Positions 10,919 through 23,417 of a DNA stretch of 64,000 nt are shown here, one piece after another. The DNA comes from Luidia sarsii. Taxonomy: Eukaryota; Echinodermata; Asteroidea; Paxillosida; Luidiidae. Numbering within the stretch: the first letter of the stretch is position 1; each line of letters begins with the position of its first letter. Under the pieces are notes generated by a model. The model had not been told where the DNA came from and ran no database searches. It worked only from the letters and a program-made list of their open reading frames with translations. The stretch lies in NCBI GenBank assembly GCA_949987565.1, contig OX465102.1:31469944-31533943 (forward strand), given 5' to 3'. A program made the position numbers and the translations under genes.

Positions 10919-12039
10919 CCGTTTCCCAATTCAACCTAGCGCCACCAATCTCACACCCTGAAATGACAGTGTCCTAGAACTGTTCAGTCTGTTTACCCTT
11001 ATCCCACCTACCTACACCCTAGTCGCTATTTTACGAAACTAACTCCCATAGCCACCACCTTAGCCACCACCTCGTCTCGTCTGCTAAATCCATCACTCCA
11101 ATCTTTTCCCCTTTCCCGCTGTTTAACAGACACACAAGATTCTCAAGAGGCAAAAACGAGTTCACAACCCGGTCAGGTTTTTCTTGAACCAAAGCAGGGC
11201 GAATACTACGCTTCTTCCTTTGTCGTAAATCTTCATGACCTTTGAGACAGAGAGCTAGAGAAAGGTGCATCTCAAGTTTGCTTCAGAATGAAGACCTATG
11301 TGTTTTTGGTTTACTGTGGTTGAATCATAATATGATCAATACCTGGCAGTCAAGCTCACAAGCTGACAAGAGGCTGATTGTTAGATTGCTCCCATCCCTG
11401 GTCCAATGTCATCATGTCTTGTCAAGAAGGCACAGTACTTTCCATCCAAACCTAATCGATATCCCATCTGAGTAAGGGGGGGGGTAACATTGGTTTTATG
11501 GCAGCGTACAGTTTTCCATTAATTACTGCAGCCAGAATCAAGCCAGATAAATCGTTTCTTTAAGATGGAGGAACTCTATGGGTTCTGCAGATGAATAGTA
11601 GGGCAGGATCCCCTCCCCTTTCGAACAGCAAGTGTCGCTTCTCTTATCGTCCAGCTTTTGTATCTTTGCTGGGCGATTGGCTGAATTAAACACCGGATTA
11701 TAACTGAATTGGGAAAAGATGAGTTTTGACTGGCAGTGCGTTGCAAATGGATATACCAGCTGTGGGATTTTATCTGAACAAACATTTGCTGATGGATGCC
11801 TGGTTGCACGTTGGCGATTGTCGATCGACGATTGTCAATTCTCGGCTGACGGTCGACGAAAGTCGATTTTCTAGTTTTTGTCTACTAATTGTCGATTAAT
11901 CAATCGTGTATGTTGTTTGTTGGGTTGAGCTTTCATTGTGGATTGAAGATTCTCTGTTCTTGATTCTGGAGCATCGATAGTCGGAATGTGATTATCGGTT
12001 CTAGAAATCTGGTCGTCGAATTTTCGCTCGTCGCATTTC
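10919..12039. other. Unique intergenic sequence
   Basis: Sequence between minisatellite A and a CT tract. Short frames on both strands (about 77-79 codons) have no recognisable features. The segment 11812-11910 contains several near-repeats of gtcgat/cgattgtc (gattgtcgatcgacgattgt and neighbours), a small self-similar patch. Confidence 0.4.
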
Positions 12040-12050
12040 CGCTCTCTCTC

Positions 12051-12101
<51 letters not shown>

Positions 12102-12153
12102 TCTCCCTCTCTCCCTCTCTCTCTCTCTCTCTCTCCCTCTCTCTCTCTCTCTT

Positions 12154-12231
<78 letters not shown>

Positions 12232-12249
12232 CCTCCCCCTCTCTCTCTG
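12040..12249. repeat. CT/CCCT pyrimidine tract
   Basis: Almost pure pyrimidine on plus: ctctctc, a run of 12 C, then (CT)n with ccct interruptions and a C-rich end. It is a mirror-type purine/pyrimidine tract that could adopt triplex DNA. Confidence 0.95.
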
Positions 12250-13674
12250 CAATTCAGGCTGTGTCAGTTCACGCCCTGGGTGATGGGACTTTGATCGCAT
12301 ATATCAAATATCACGACTATTTGTTTGGATTAAGTAGGTGGTGACTTCTATATCTGTGTCTCACTCGTACCGTGCAGGTATAGTTGGACAGACGTGTTGG
12401 CATAACCCTAGAGTCTTTGGTCCGATAGCTCGTCTAAGACACGGTGACCAGGGGTTGGCGCGTGTCTTGAGAATGCAGACGAGTATTGGTGCCTATCCCT
12501 CTTGACACACAGTGTGACACGCCTTCCTTGCACCCAGCGTCCTGTCATTGGGGCGGATGGTCGGGATATATCAGAGACTGTCCGTATCTGGTCTGCATCA
12601 AATCACAGGAAAGACGGCCGTTTGGAAGTCACGGAATCAGAGTATAATATATCGTCATGTCTACATGCCTACTTGTTTAACGAGACATTAAACAAAGGCT
12701 GGCAGACATACACTCATTGTCCATCCACCAATCTCCGCTGTTTTTGTCATCATTTTGTGGTCGCTTGTTCTGTGGTTGCTGAAGACGGTGCGGTGTATGC
12801 GCCATCATCGTGCTATATATCATAATAGTCTTGGCAATCTTTGGGATGTATTTCGCTCCAGTTTTTCCCCGTGTGACCCCGAGGTCTACGAGTGTGGATA
12901 AATTGAAATTTATTGTCACGCACACATTCATTGTTGTCCTGACTGGGTATGCTTACTACCATCTGGTGGTGTTTATTTGGAGTTGCTTTTGTCTTTAAAA
13001 TAAATTGGAGTTATCAATATGTGATTGCTGGTTGGTCGCTTTGAAGGGGAATATCTAAAACACCAAAGATGTACCCCTCAAAATATGGTCAAATATTTGA
13101 CAATGACACCAGTCACGCGATGCTATATAGACAACCATATCTGCTTTACTGGTTTGTAAATATTTACTCGTTAATTTAACCAATTGTCCGTCGGTTTTTC
13201 TTGGATATCAATCATCTTGTCTTCCACATTTCACCATATGTTTATATTTCTTTGTTTTGCGCTGGAAATTGAAACTTAGGAAAAGCGTCGAAATTTACAA
13301 ATTAATCACTCTTAAATCTTTCATCGTTGGACGGAGACGGAGACTAACGCGTTATCGTTAAGTAAACAAGACGCGCATGTCCTAGATCAACCAATAAGAA
13401 GCTTGCTATGATAAAGACATCCATCGCCCTCTGTAATTGGCCAGAAGTTCTTACCCAAAAGATTACATGCTAATGTCGTATGTTCATAGACAATTTTCCT
13501 TCTCCAATTCTAAAGACTAAATTTCACTTTTTTCATCCCAATCAAAACGAAAAGTGAAAAACAAAGAACTTGAATTCCTTTCATTATTATATTTATTTTA
13601 AACATACACATGTTTTTCTTTGAACTTGTATGATTTTCGCACTGAATTGGAGGAAGTAGAGGATAAAGGGAAGC
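12250..13674. other. Unique intergenic sequence
   Basis: No gene, RNA or repeat that I can support. Frames at 12502-12825 plus and 12810-12998 plus are short and lack recognisable domains. Confidence 0.4.
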
Positions 13675-16600
13675 GTATTTTCATTGGTGTGGGTTGGTTG
13701 GACTTGTAAACCCGAGACCATACAAGCTATACTCCGTCCCTTCTCTCGTATTTTCATTGGTGTTGGTTGGTTGGACTTGTAAACCCAGAGACCATACAAG
13801 CTATACTCCGTCCCTTCTCTCGTATTTTCATTGGTGTTGGTTGGTTGGACTTGTAAACCCAGAGACCATACAAGCTATACTCCGTCCCTGCTCTCGTATT
13901 TTCATTGGTGTTGGTTGGTTGGACTTGTAAACCCAGAGACCATACAAGCTATACTGCGTCCCTTCTCTCGTATTTTCATTGGTGTGGGTTGGTTGGACTT
14001 GTAAACCCAGAGACCATACAAGCTATACTCCGTCCCTTCTCTCGTATTTTCATTGGTGTGGGTTGGTTGGACTTGTAAACCCAGAGACCATACAAGCTAT
14101 ACTCCGTCCCTTCTCTCGTATTTTCATTGGTGTTGGTTGGTTGGACTTGTAAACCCAGAGACCATACAAGCTATACTGCGTCCCTTCTCTCGTATTTTCA
14201 TTGGTGTGGGTTGGTTGGACTTGTAAACCCAGAGACCATACAAGCTGTACTCCGTCCCTTCTCTCGTATTTTCATTGGTGTGGGTTGGTTGGACTTGTAA
14301 ACCCAGAGACCATACAAGCTGTACTCCGTCCCTTCTCTCGTATTTTCATTGGTGTGGGTTGGTTGGACTTGTAAACCCAGAGACCATACAAGCTATACTC
14401 CGTCCCTTCTCTCGTATTTTCATTGGTGTGGATTGGTTGGACTTGTAAACCCGAGACCATACAAGCTATACTCCGTCCCTTCTCTCGTATTTTCATTGGT
14501 GTGGGTTGGTTGGACTTGTAAACCCGAGACCATACAAGCTATACTCCGTCCCTTCTCTCGTATATTTTCATTGGTGTGGGTTGGTTGGACTTGTAAACCC
14601 GAGACCATACAAGCTATTCTCCGTCCCTTCTCTCGTATTTTCATTGGTGTGGGTTGGTTGGACTTGTAAACCCAGAGACCATACAAGCTATACTCCGTCC
14701 CTTCTCTCGTATTTTCATTGGTGTGGGTTGGTTGGACTTGTAAACCCGAGACCATACAAGCTATACTCCGTCCCTTCTCTCGTATTTTCATTGGTGTGGG
14801 TTGGTTGGACTTGTAAACCCAGAGACCATACAAGCTATACTCCGTCCCTTCTCTCGTATTTTCATTGGTGTGGGTTGGTTGGACTTGTAAAACCCAGAGA
14901 CCATACAAGCTATACTCCGTCCCTTCTCTCGTATTTTCATTGGTGTGGGTTGGTTGGACTTGTAAAACCCAGAGACCATACAAGCTATACTCCGTCCCTT
15001 CTCTCGTATTTTCATTGGTGTGGGTTGGTTGGACTTGTAAAACCCAGAGACCATACAAGCTATACTCCGTCCCTTCTCTCGTATTTTCATTGGTGTGGGT
15101 TGGTTGGACTTGTAAACCCAGAGACCATACAAGCTATACTCCGTCCCTTCTCTCGTATTTTCATTGGTGTGGGTTGGTTGGACTTGTAAACCCGAGACCA
15201 TACAAGCTATACTCCGTCCCTTCTCTCGTATTTTCATTGGTGTGGGTTGGTTGGACTTGTAAACCCAGAGACCATACAAGCTATACTCCGTCCCTTCTCT
15301 CGTATTTTCATTGGTGTGGGTTGGTTGGACTTGTAAACCCGAGACCATACAAGCTATACTCCGTCCCTTCTCTCGTATTTTCATTGGTGTGGGTTGGTTG
15401 GACTTGTAAACCCAGAGACCATACAAGCTATACTCCGTCCCTTCTCTCGTATTTTCATTGGTGTGGGTTGGTTGGACTTGTAAACCCAGAGACCATACAA
15501 GCTATACTCCGTCCCTTCTCTCGTATTTTCATTGGTGTGGGTTGGTTGGACTTGTAAACCCGAGACCATACAAGCTATACTCCGTCCCTTCTCTCGTATT
15601 TTCATTGGTGTGGGTTGGTTGGACTTGTAAACCCGAGACCATACAAGCTATACTCCGTCCCTTCTCTCGTATTTTCATTGGTGTGGGTTGGTTGGACTTG
15701 TAAAACCCAGAGACCATACAAGCTATACTCCGTCCCTTCTCTCGTATTTTCATTGGTGTGGGTTGGTTGGACTTGTAAACTCAGAGACCATACAAGCTAT
15801 ACTCCGTCCCTTCTCTCGTATTTTCATTGGTGTGGGTTGGTTGGACTTGTAAACCCAGAGACCATACAAGCTATACTCCGTCCCTTCTCTCGTATTTTCA
15901 TTGGTGTGGGTTGGTTGGACTTGTAAACCCAGAGACCATACAAGCTGTACTCCGTCCCTTCTCTCGTATTTTCATTGGTGTGGGTTGGTTGGACTTGTTA
16001 ACCCAGAGACCATACAAGCTATACTCCGTCCCTTCTCTCGTATTTTCATTGGTGTGGGTTGGTTGGACTTGTAAACCAGAGACCATACAAGCTGTACTCC
16101 GTCCCTTCTCTCGTATTTTCATTGGTGTGGGTTGGTTGGACTTGTAAACCCGAGACCATACAAGCTGTACTCCGTCCCTTCTCTCGTATTTTCATTGGTG
16201 TGGGTTGGTTGGACTTGTAAACCCAGAGACCATACAAGCTGTACTCCGTCCCTTCTCTCGTATTTTCATTGGTGTGGGTTGGTTGGACTTGTTAACCCGA
16301 GACCATACAAGCTGTACTCCGTCCCTTCTCTCGTATTTTCATTGGTGTTGGTTGGTTGGACTTGTAAACCCGAGACCATACAAGCTATACTCCGTCCCTT
16401 CTCTCGTATTTTCATTGGTGTGGGTTGGTTGGACTTGTAAACCCAGAGACCATACAAGCTATACTCCGTCCCTTCTCTCGTATTTTCATTGGTGTGGGTT
16501 GGTTGGACTTGTAAACCCGAGACCATACAAGCTATACTCCGTCCCTTCTCTCGTATTTTCATTGGTGTGGGTTGGTTGGACTTGTAAACCCGAGACCATA

Positions 16601-17581
16601 CAAGCTATACTCCGTCCCTTCTCTCGTATTTTCATTGGTGTGGGTTGGTTGGACTTGTAAAACCCAGAGACCATACAAGCTATACTCCGTCCCTTCTCTC
16701 GTATTTTCATTGGTGTGGGTTGGTTGGACTTGTAAACTCAGAGACCATACAAGCTATACTCCGTCCCTTCTCTCGTATTTTCATTGGTGTGGGTTGGTTG
16801 GACTTGTAAACCCAGAGACCATACAAGCTATACTCCGTCCCTTCTCTCGTATTTTCATTGGTGTGGGTTGGTTGGACTTGTAAACCCAGAGACCATACAA
16901 GCTGTACTCCGTCCCTTCTCTCGTATTTTCATTGGTGTGGGTTGGTTGGACTTGTTAACCCGAGACCATACAAGCTGTACTCCGTCCCTTCTCTCGTATT
17001 TTCATTGGTGTTGGTTGGTTGGACTTGTAAACCCGAGACCATACAAGCTATACTCCGTCCCTTCTCTCGTATTTTCATTGGTGTGGGTTGGTTGGACTTG
17101 TAAACCCAGAGACCATACAAGCTATACTGCGTCCCTTCTCTCGTATTTTCATTGGTGTGGGTTGGTTGGACTTGTAAACCCGAGACCATACAAGCTGTAC
17201 TCCGTCCCTTCTCTCGTATTTTCATTGGTGTGGGTTGGTTGGACTTGTAAACCCAGAGACCATACAAGCTATACTCCGTCCCTTCTCTCGTATTTTCATT
17301 GGTGTGGGTTGGTTGGACTTGTAAACCCAGAGACCATACAAGCTGTACTCCGTCCCTTCTCTCGTATTTTCATTGGTGTGGGTTGGTTGGACTTGTAAAC
17401 CCAGAGACCATACAAGCTATACTCCTTCCCTTCTCTCGTATTTTCATTGGTGTGGGTTGGTTGGACTTGTAAAACCCAGAGACCATACAAGCTATACTCC
17501 GTCCCTTCTCTCGTATTTTCATTGGTGTGGGTTGGTTGGACTTGTAAACCCAGAGACCATACAAGCTATACTCCGTCCCTT
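13675..17581. repeat. Minisatellite B, 73-75 bp unit, about 53 copies
   Basis: A highly homogeneous tandem array. A unit runs gtattttcattggtgtgggt, tggttggacttgtaaaccc, agagaccatacaagctatac, tccgtcccttctctc. Lengths of 73, 74 and 75 come from cccgagacc, cccagagacc and aaacccagagacc variants. Each copy holds GGTGTGGGTTGGTTGG (or GGTGTTGGTTGGTTGG), four G-pairs in a row, and an inverted pair CTTGT/ACAAG. Since 74 is not a multiple of three, frames shift between copies, and the long frames on both strands (up to 230 codons) are artefacts. Blocks inside the array are duplicated. It ends abruptly at 17581 within tccgtccctt. Confidence 0.97.
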
Positions 17582-17763
17582 ACCGGCCTCGTACATGCTG
17601 GACACGCGAGCTACAACAAAAGAACACTGGCTGTGACCAGTACACGCACTGGTTGCAGCAATGGTGCGGAAATAACGCGATGAATTGCACAGTATGCCCC
17701 ACTATACGACACTCTACTCTCTACTGTGCTCACAAATACCCATCAGCGAGAATGGGATAAGAT
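17582..17763. other. Short unique spacer between minisatellite B and a GA tract
   Basis: About 180 bp of non-repetitive sequence with no recognisable feature. Confidence 0.5.
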
Positions 17764-18211
17764 TGAGAGAGAGAGAGAGGGGGAGAGAGGGGGGGAGGGA
17801 GGGAGAGGGGACAGTGAAACACAGAGAAGGAGGAAGAGATAGAGAGAGAGGGTGACAGACATAGAGAGGAGGGGTGAAAGAGAGAGAGGGAGGGAGGGAG
17901 AGTCAGAGAAGGGGAGAGATACAGAGATGGAGAAGGAGAGAGAGGGGGAGAGCGAAACACAGAGAAGGAGATAGATAGAGGGTTGACAGACAGAGAGAGG
18001 AATTAAGGGAGAAAGAGAAAGAGGGGGAAGGAGAGTCAGAGAAAGGGGGAGATAGAGAGAAAGAGGAAGAGGGAGAGGGGAAGGGAAGGAGAGGTGGAGA
18101 TAGAGGGAGAGGAATTAGATACAGACAGAGGGGTGCCAGACGGAGAGGGAGTGACAGACCGAGGGATATATAGAGAGGGAGGGATACAGAGAAGGATAGA
18201 CAAATAGATTG

Positions 18212-18246
<35 letters not shown>

Positions 18247-19094
18247 TAGATAGAGAGAGAGACAGACAGATAGACAGACAGACATATAGATAGAGAGAGA
18301 GGAAGGGAGGGACAAAGCTTGGGAGGGGGACAGGGGGGCGACATCGGAAGAGGGAGGGGAAGACATAGAGAGGGAGTGACAGACCGAGAGGGGAGAGACC
18401 TAGGGGAGGGAGAAAGAGAGGGAGAGAGATGGGGAAAGACCTAGAGATAGGGAGAAAGAGAGAGGGAGAGAGAGAGGGGGAGAATGAGAGGCAGAGAGAG
18501 AGAGAGGGAGGGGGAGAGAGAAAGACCTAGAGAGAGTGACAGACCGAGAGAGGGGAGAGACCTAGGGGAGGGAGAAAGAGAGGGAAAGAGAGGGAGAGAG
18601 AGATGGGGAGAGAGAGATGGGGAGAGAGAGAGGTGGAGAGACCTAGAGAGAGAGAGGGGAAAGGAGAGGAAACGAGACTGAGAGACATTTTGGGAGAAAG
18701 GGAGACAGGTAAGGGAAAGACAGAGAGAGGGATGGGAGGGAGAGAAGAAAGAGAGACATAGAGGGAACGAACGATAAAGAGAGACATGGAAAAACAGACA
18801 TGGAGACAGATAGAGAGAAACAAAGAGTTAGAGAGAGACACATATGGAGACAGGGCGAGACAGAGACTGTAGGGAGAGACAGAGAGTTAGTCAAAGACAC
18901 AGAGACAGAGAGAAATAGAGAGAGATAGAGAGAAAGAGATTTAGAGAGAGGCAGAGGGACAGATGAGAAACGGAGAGACAGAGAGAGGATAGACGGAGAG
19001 ACAGAGGGAGGGAGCAGAGGGAGGGGAGAGAGAGGAGAGAGATACAAAGACAGAGAGAGGGGAGTGGGGATAGAGAGACTTAGAGAAACACAGA
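17764..19094. repeat. GA-rich purine tract, 1.3 kb
   Basis: The plus strand is nearly all purine: (GA)n, GGGAGA and GACAGA motifs, including a (GACA)n patch at 18211-18245. There is no fixed longer period. The long Arg/Glu- or Ser/Leu-rich frames through it follow from dinucleotide repetition. Confidence 0.95.
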
Positions 19095-20977
19095 TTGCTC
19101 TCAATCATGATAGAACGATGCATTCTAGTAGTGCACCAGGTTTTCAGGAGTGATTGGATGTATAATTCATGGAATGAAATACTGGCTGACGGAATTCAGA
19201 ATAAACTGGCACGGACAAGAACGTCATATAACCGTACACCGGCCAGCCATCACAGCCTACATGAAGCCGAGAGCCAGAAGCATAATATTCATTTCTACTC
19301 ATCACTGCAGCATGATCCCCGACCACGTAGGCCATCATCAATCCACGAGGCAACTAATGATGGCTGTGCCCATTGTGTAACGTCACGACATCACGCCCAG
19401 CCTATTGTCCTGACGTCCCCCTCCATCCTCCCCTTGTTCACGGCTACCAAACGATGCAATTACGAAGCCACTGTCCGCCTATTGATTGTACCCCTTGCAT
19501 CTGTTACATTCTACGAATCACTGTTTGTTGTTGTTGGCAATATTATCATCACCATGAGCTCACCATTTCTGAATAAGAACATATTCTCGTTTTGGTTTTC
19601 CCCAATGTGTGCTTTCAAAGGCAAGGATGCATTTTGTCCACATAAATCACGAGTACTCAATAGTACAGTGACAGTGTAGAGTACACTGTCGGTTTGCAGT
19701 AAGCTGTGCTAGACTGTCCGCGTGTAGCCACACGATGCCGGCCAATACCCAATGGGAACTTGATCTAAACTTTGGTAGGAGTGCAGGGATGCAAATTAAT
19801 AGTCAGATAATATCTAAGCATTATATAAATAGTGCGTGCGACCCGGCTTCATACAATGTGATTCCATTCCACCCGGCCATTCTCCTTCAAACAATAATTG
19901 TCCGCGAACCCCAACTCAATCCTCCCCTCCCCTCCCCCCCCCTCGTCCTGACTAAGCCCCAATCTTCAATTCACGCTAACCAAACACAGCAAGCTTCATT
20001 TCACCAGCCATTATCTACTCTTTCTCTTTCAATTTGCCAGCCCAAATAAGCTTTAATTATGCCAATGATTTCTCTTCCGGCTCTGCCCCGCGAGTGGGGC
20101 GTCGTGATTTGTTCTGTCAGCGTGTCGTGGAGTTCATTGCCTGCCGTGTTTCGGCGCGATCGGACGGTCGCTTTCACCGGCAGGCCTCGGTGATGTCTGC
20201 TCCGCGTACAAATAATCAACGAACATGACCAAGTCAGTCATCATACAAACTGTGTGTGGTCAGTGTTAAATGCAACCATCTCCTTCACAACCAGATCCCC
20301 GGAGAGACCTACACAAAGAAAATCCGAACCACGTGCTTTCTGTCACGTTCGCCACGAAAAAAAATGTCACGACCTTTTCAAATGTAACAACATGACGACT
20401 TGTGAATTTGCCGAGGCGAAATATGATTTATAACTTGTACATTGTGATCTCATTTTCAAAAGAAGATCGTCTTACTCCAATCGCTTTGAAACATTTGCTT
20501 GTCTGCGTCAAAAAGGCTCGTCTATTTGTCTTAGCCCTCTGGGATTTGTCGAATCGCAAGTTCAAGGGTCACTTAAGGTCAGGTCACAAGCAGGCGGAGT
20601 AGCTGCTCATTAAACCAAGAATGATTCCATTCATAGATAGATTGTATATAGGACGTAGAATGGTGCATTCTGTCCAAATATAAATATCGGCCTATGCATC
20701 CAGACTGAAGTTGACTGCAGTCTTGGCTATTGTCAGAAATTGCCTCAATATTAATTGCCCCAAACTGAGACCACCCAAAGATTTGACAGTAGTCTAGCCA
20801 ACGCTGTGCAGTTTTCAGCACAAATAGGTCAATGTCCCCTTTTCCTTGTTCAGCGTATACACCATGAGGTTCTATAGAGAGCTAAGTCTTAAGTGTAGAC
20901 AGTAAAGTACATCCCAAATTGATATAAAATCCCGTCAGAATTACCAATCAGATGTATGGCTAATGTTGGACGGATCA
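19095..20977. other. Unique intergenic sequence
   Basis: The longest frame, 19095-19679 plus (194 codons), overlaps other open frames. Its translation has no domain, transmembrane segment or compositional signature that I recognise. I see no exon pair with matching splice sites and do not call a gene. Confidence 0.4.
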
Positions 20978-21110
20978 CTCGATAAAGTATCACATTTTGA
21001 TCAATAAGAACACCATCCACCTCATATTTGTCGTAAGCTCTCTGCCTTGGAAAAAAAAGATCGAAACGTCAGGTCCTCTAAATGTTTGATACTTTATATT
21101 TTGCTCATTG
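20978..21110. mobile_element. Decayed foldback element, CCTGACGTTTCGATCC family
   Basis: Minus-strand orientation: gatcgaaacgtcaggtcctc at 21059-21078. The outer arms cgataaagtatcacatttt (20978 onward) and tgatactttatattttgctc pair imperfectly. The inner part of the left arm has diverged. Confidence 0.5.
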
Positions 21111-23417
21111 AGGTCAGCTGGTTGCATCATGATTGTATAATCACTTCAACTGAAAGATGCTTTGATGAAGGCCTGTACAAACTTGTCGAATACATATCTA
21201 GCTAAAAACAAATGCCAATTCAGACTCCTCTCAGCAGTCGCCATCCCGAAAGTAAGTGAATGTTTTTCCATATACCACCGACGTGTAAGGTACCGCGTGC
21301 TGCTTACTACTATACCGGGTGGCGGGCACGTGTGCATGACCTTAGCGTCTCGTCAAACCTCTTGAGGAATCAACTTCACCGCCTCCTCAATACACACCAG
21401 CCCACCGCCTTCCAGAAACCTGCTATTCGATTTATTACCAAGCCTTACAATTTGGACTGAGCCTGCCCCCTTATCGACATGCAAGCTATCTTTCTAATGC
21501 ATCTACCTGTTATTGCATGTCCATTTATCACCTGTTGTGGAGGATTAAGTGTCTGAGCTGTGGGTCACTTATAGTAAGAGGTGTGATTCCACAGGTGTCT
21601 CTATGTATGGTACTATCATATCCCTAGTGAGGCAGTGAATTAACCATGTGAACTATCGAATCCTTTCCATTCCAACTTACATCGCTTTGATACCATTCAT
21701 AATGTTATTGGAGTCTGTAAGCGGAAGTCAGCTTATAGTCTGCTGCCACATGCTAGATCTATGTCAGCTGGATCCTACGGCTTTTGTAATCAGTAGAACC
21801 CGAGTTGATTCTCTTCTCTGCTAACCTTGACTTTCAGTCGGTGTTATTACAGTGCTCTGGCGTAAAGCAAAGCTACCTCTTTCACAAAGCTCCCAACACA
21901 TTGATGATTTGATCAGGAGTCACAATTCTGTCAAGGAAGGTAGGGGGTTCCAGCAGCCCGTGGTTCTAGAGAGACCACTTGGGTCTAACCATCACCCCTT
22001 CCCTCCAATCTGAGCCCAACCAAACCCCCCGCTGTTGTGTCCTGGTCCGCTACTAATAAGCCAGTCAAACTGTGCCCCGTACCCCACGATGGGAACGTGG
22101 TATTGGTGGTCGTCCAGGCGGGCAGATCGCTCAGATTCCCCCGTCCCTCTCCCCACCGATCCCGGCTCCTTTCCCCCTGTCCACCGGTAATAATTAGCCC
22201 CACACATTGTAGTGAACAATGGCCTACCCAAACCACACGGTAGTCTATAGCTTCCCCTGCAGTCAGCGACAATGATGTTGAAGTAATAGTCCTTTGCTTA
22301 CCTCGCTCACAAGGCATTGCTACCTCAACCGTTACAAGTCCCATATTAGAAATAATTCAATCGAACTTGCGGCGACTTTACAACATAGTATTATGTTAAC
22401 TGTGATTATTCAGAATTGCGAATTTCCCCACCCTGCCTTCTGTCAATCGTCTTTCCTCTAAAAAGAGTAAATTTTCCACTTGGTAGGAGATGGATTGACT
22501 GTCACTACATAATTTAACAGTTCTGGGGTGTTGTGGTTTGATTTATAAAAACAAATCCGACTTTTATTCAACGAGTTCTTTCCCCACCAAGTGACTTGCA
22601 CAAAACATTACCATGGCAATCTGCATATTGCGGTTACTCTGAACATGTACTCAACTTTTGATTGTGCTTTTGTCGTGGAAACAGTTAATAATGCAGATCA
22701 AATTTGTGCTATCAATACAGTTCTTTCAAGTGCAGCTACTTATCGTTTTGAACACACCTTGGCTGGTTCGTACTGATTTAATTGAAGGTCAACCACTGGG
22801 CTGTATTGTTGTGGAATGGTATTGATGTATTGGACTGAGACTGCAGTCTGGTAGTGATGAGGGTGGTTTGGGAAAGGCCAGCTTTGTCCCCATCATTCAT
22901 CAGGCTTCATCACCTGTCACTGCAAGAGACTGAAGATGCACGGCTTTACACCGTCACTCAGCCGTGTAAGCAGTCCATCCGTTGGGGAGGTTTCGCATGA
23001 GCGACCAAGCATACATGCAAGATAGGCTGGTGGCTGCACGGGTTGAACATCGTTAGTCTATTCATGGCCATGACCTTGCCTCCCATTGTCTCTACCGTCA
23101 ATAATATGACGCTAAACAAACAATGAGGCTGGTCAGTGTACGGTCAATGACTGGATTTAGTAGTGTCCCTCGGGTTTGGATAGCCCCTCAGTACGAACTG
23201 GTGGCCTAGGCTGGTGCTAAGGCATCCGTATCGCTCCTATACACTCATTTTCATGTAAAAGAAGTATGAAAGCAAACGCCTTTGATCACAGTCCTATCAC
23301 AGATAACTTCCCTGCTTTATATAGACACAACCTGGATTTGCAGGTTTTCTAGGACGTTGACGAAGCCTAAGTTCATCCAGGTATCATAATACTTAGACTT
23401 GTTGGTGTATTTTGTGA
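21111..23417. other. Unique intergenic sequence
   Basis: Small frames only. Nothing supports a gene, RNA or transposon coding region here. Confidence 0.4.

Noticed and set aside
14420..15557. Long open frames (212-230 codons) on both strands through minisatellite B
   Set aside because: They follow the 74-bp repeat in shifting phases, occur on both strands at once and change frame with single-base length variants. No start, stop or codon pattern of a gene.
19095..19679. 194-codon plus frame as a gene
   Set aside because: Overlaps several other frames on both strands, has no domain or compositional signature, and starts at the edge of a GA tract.
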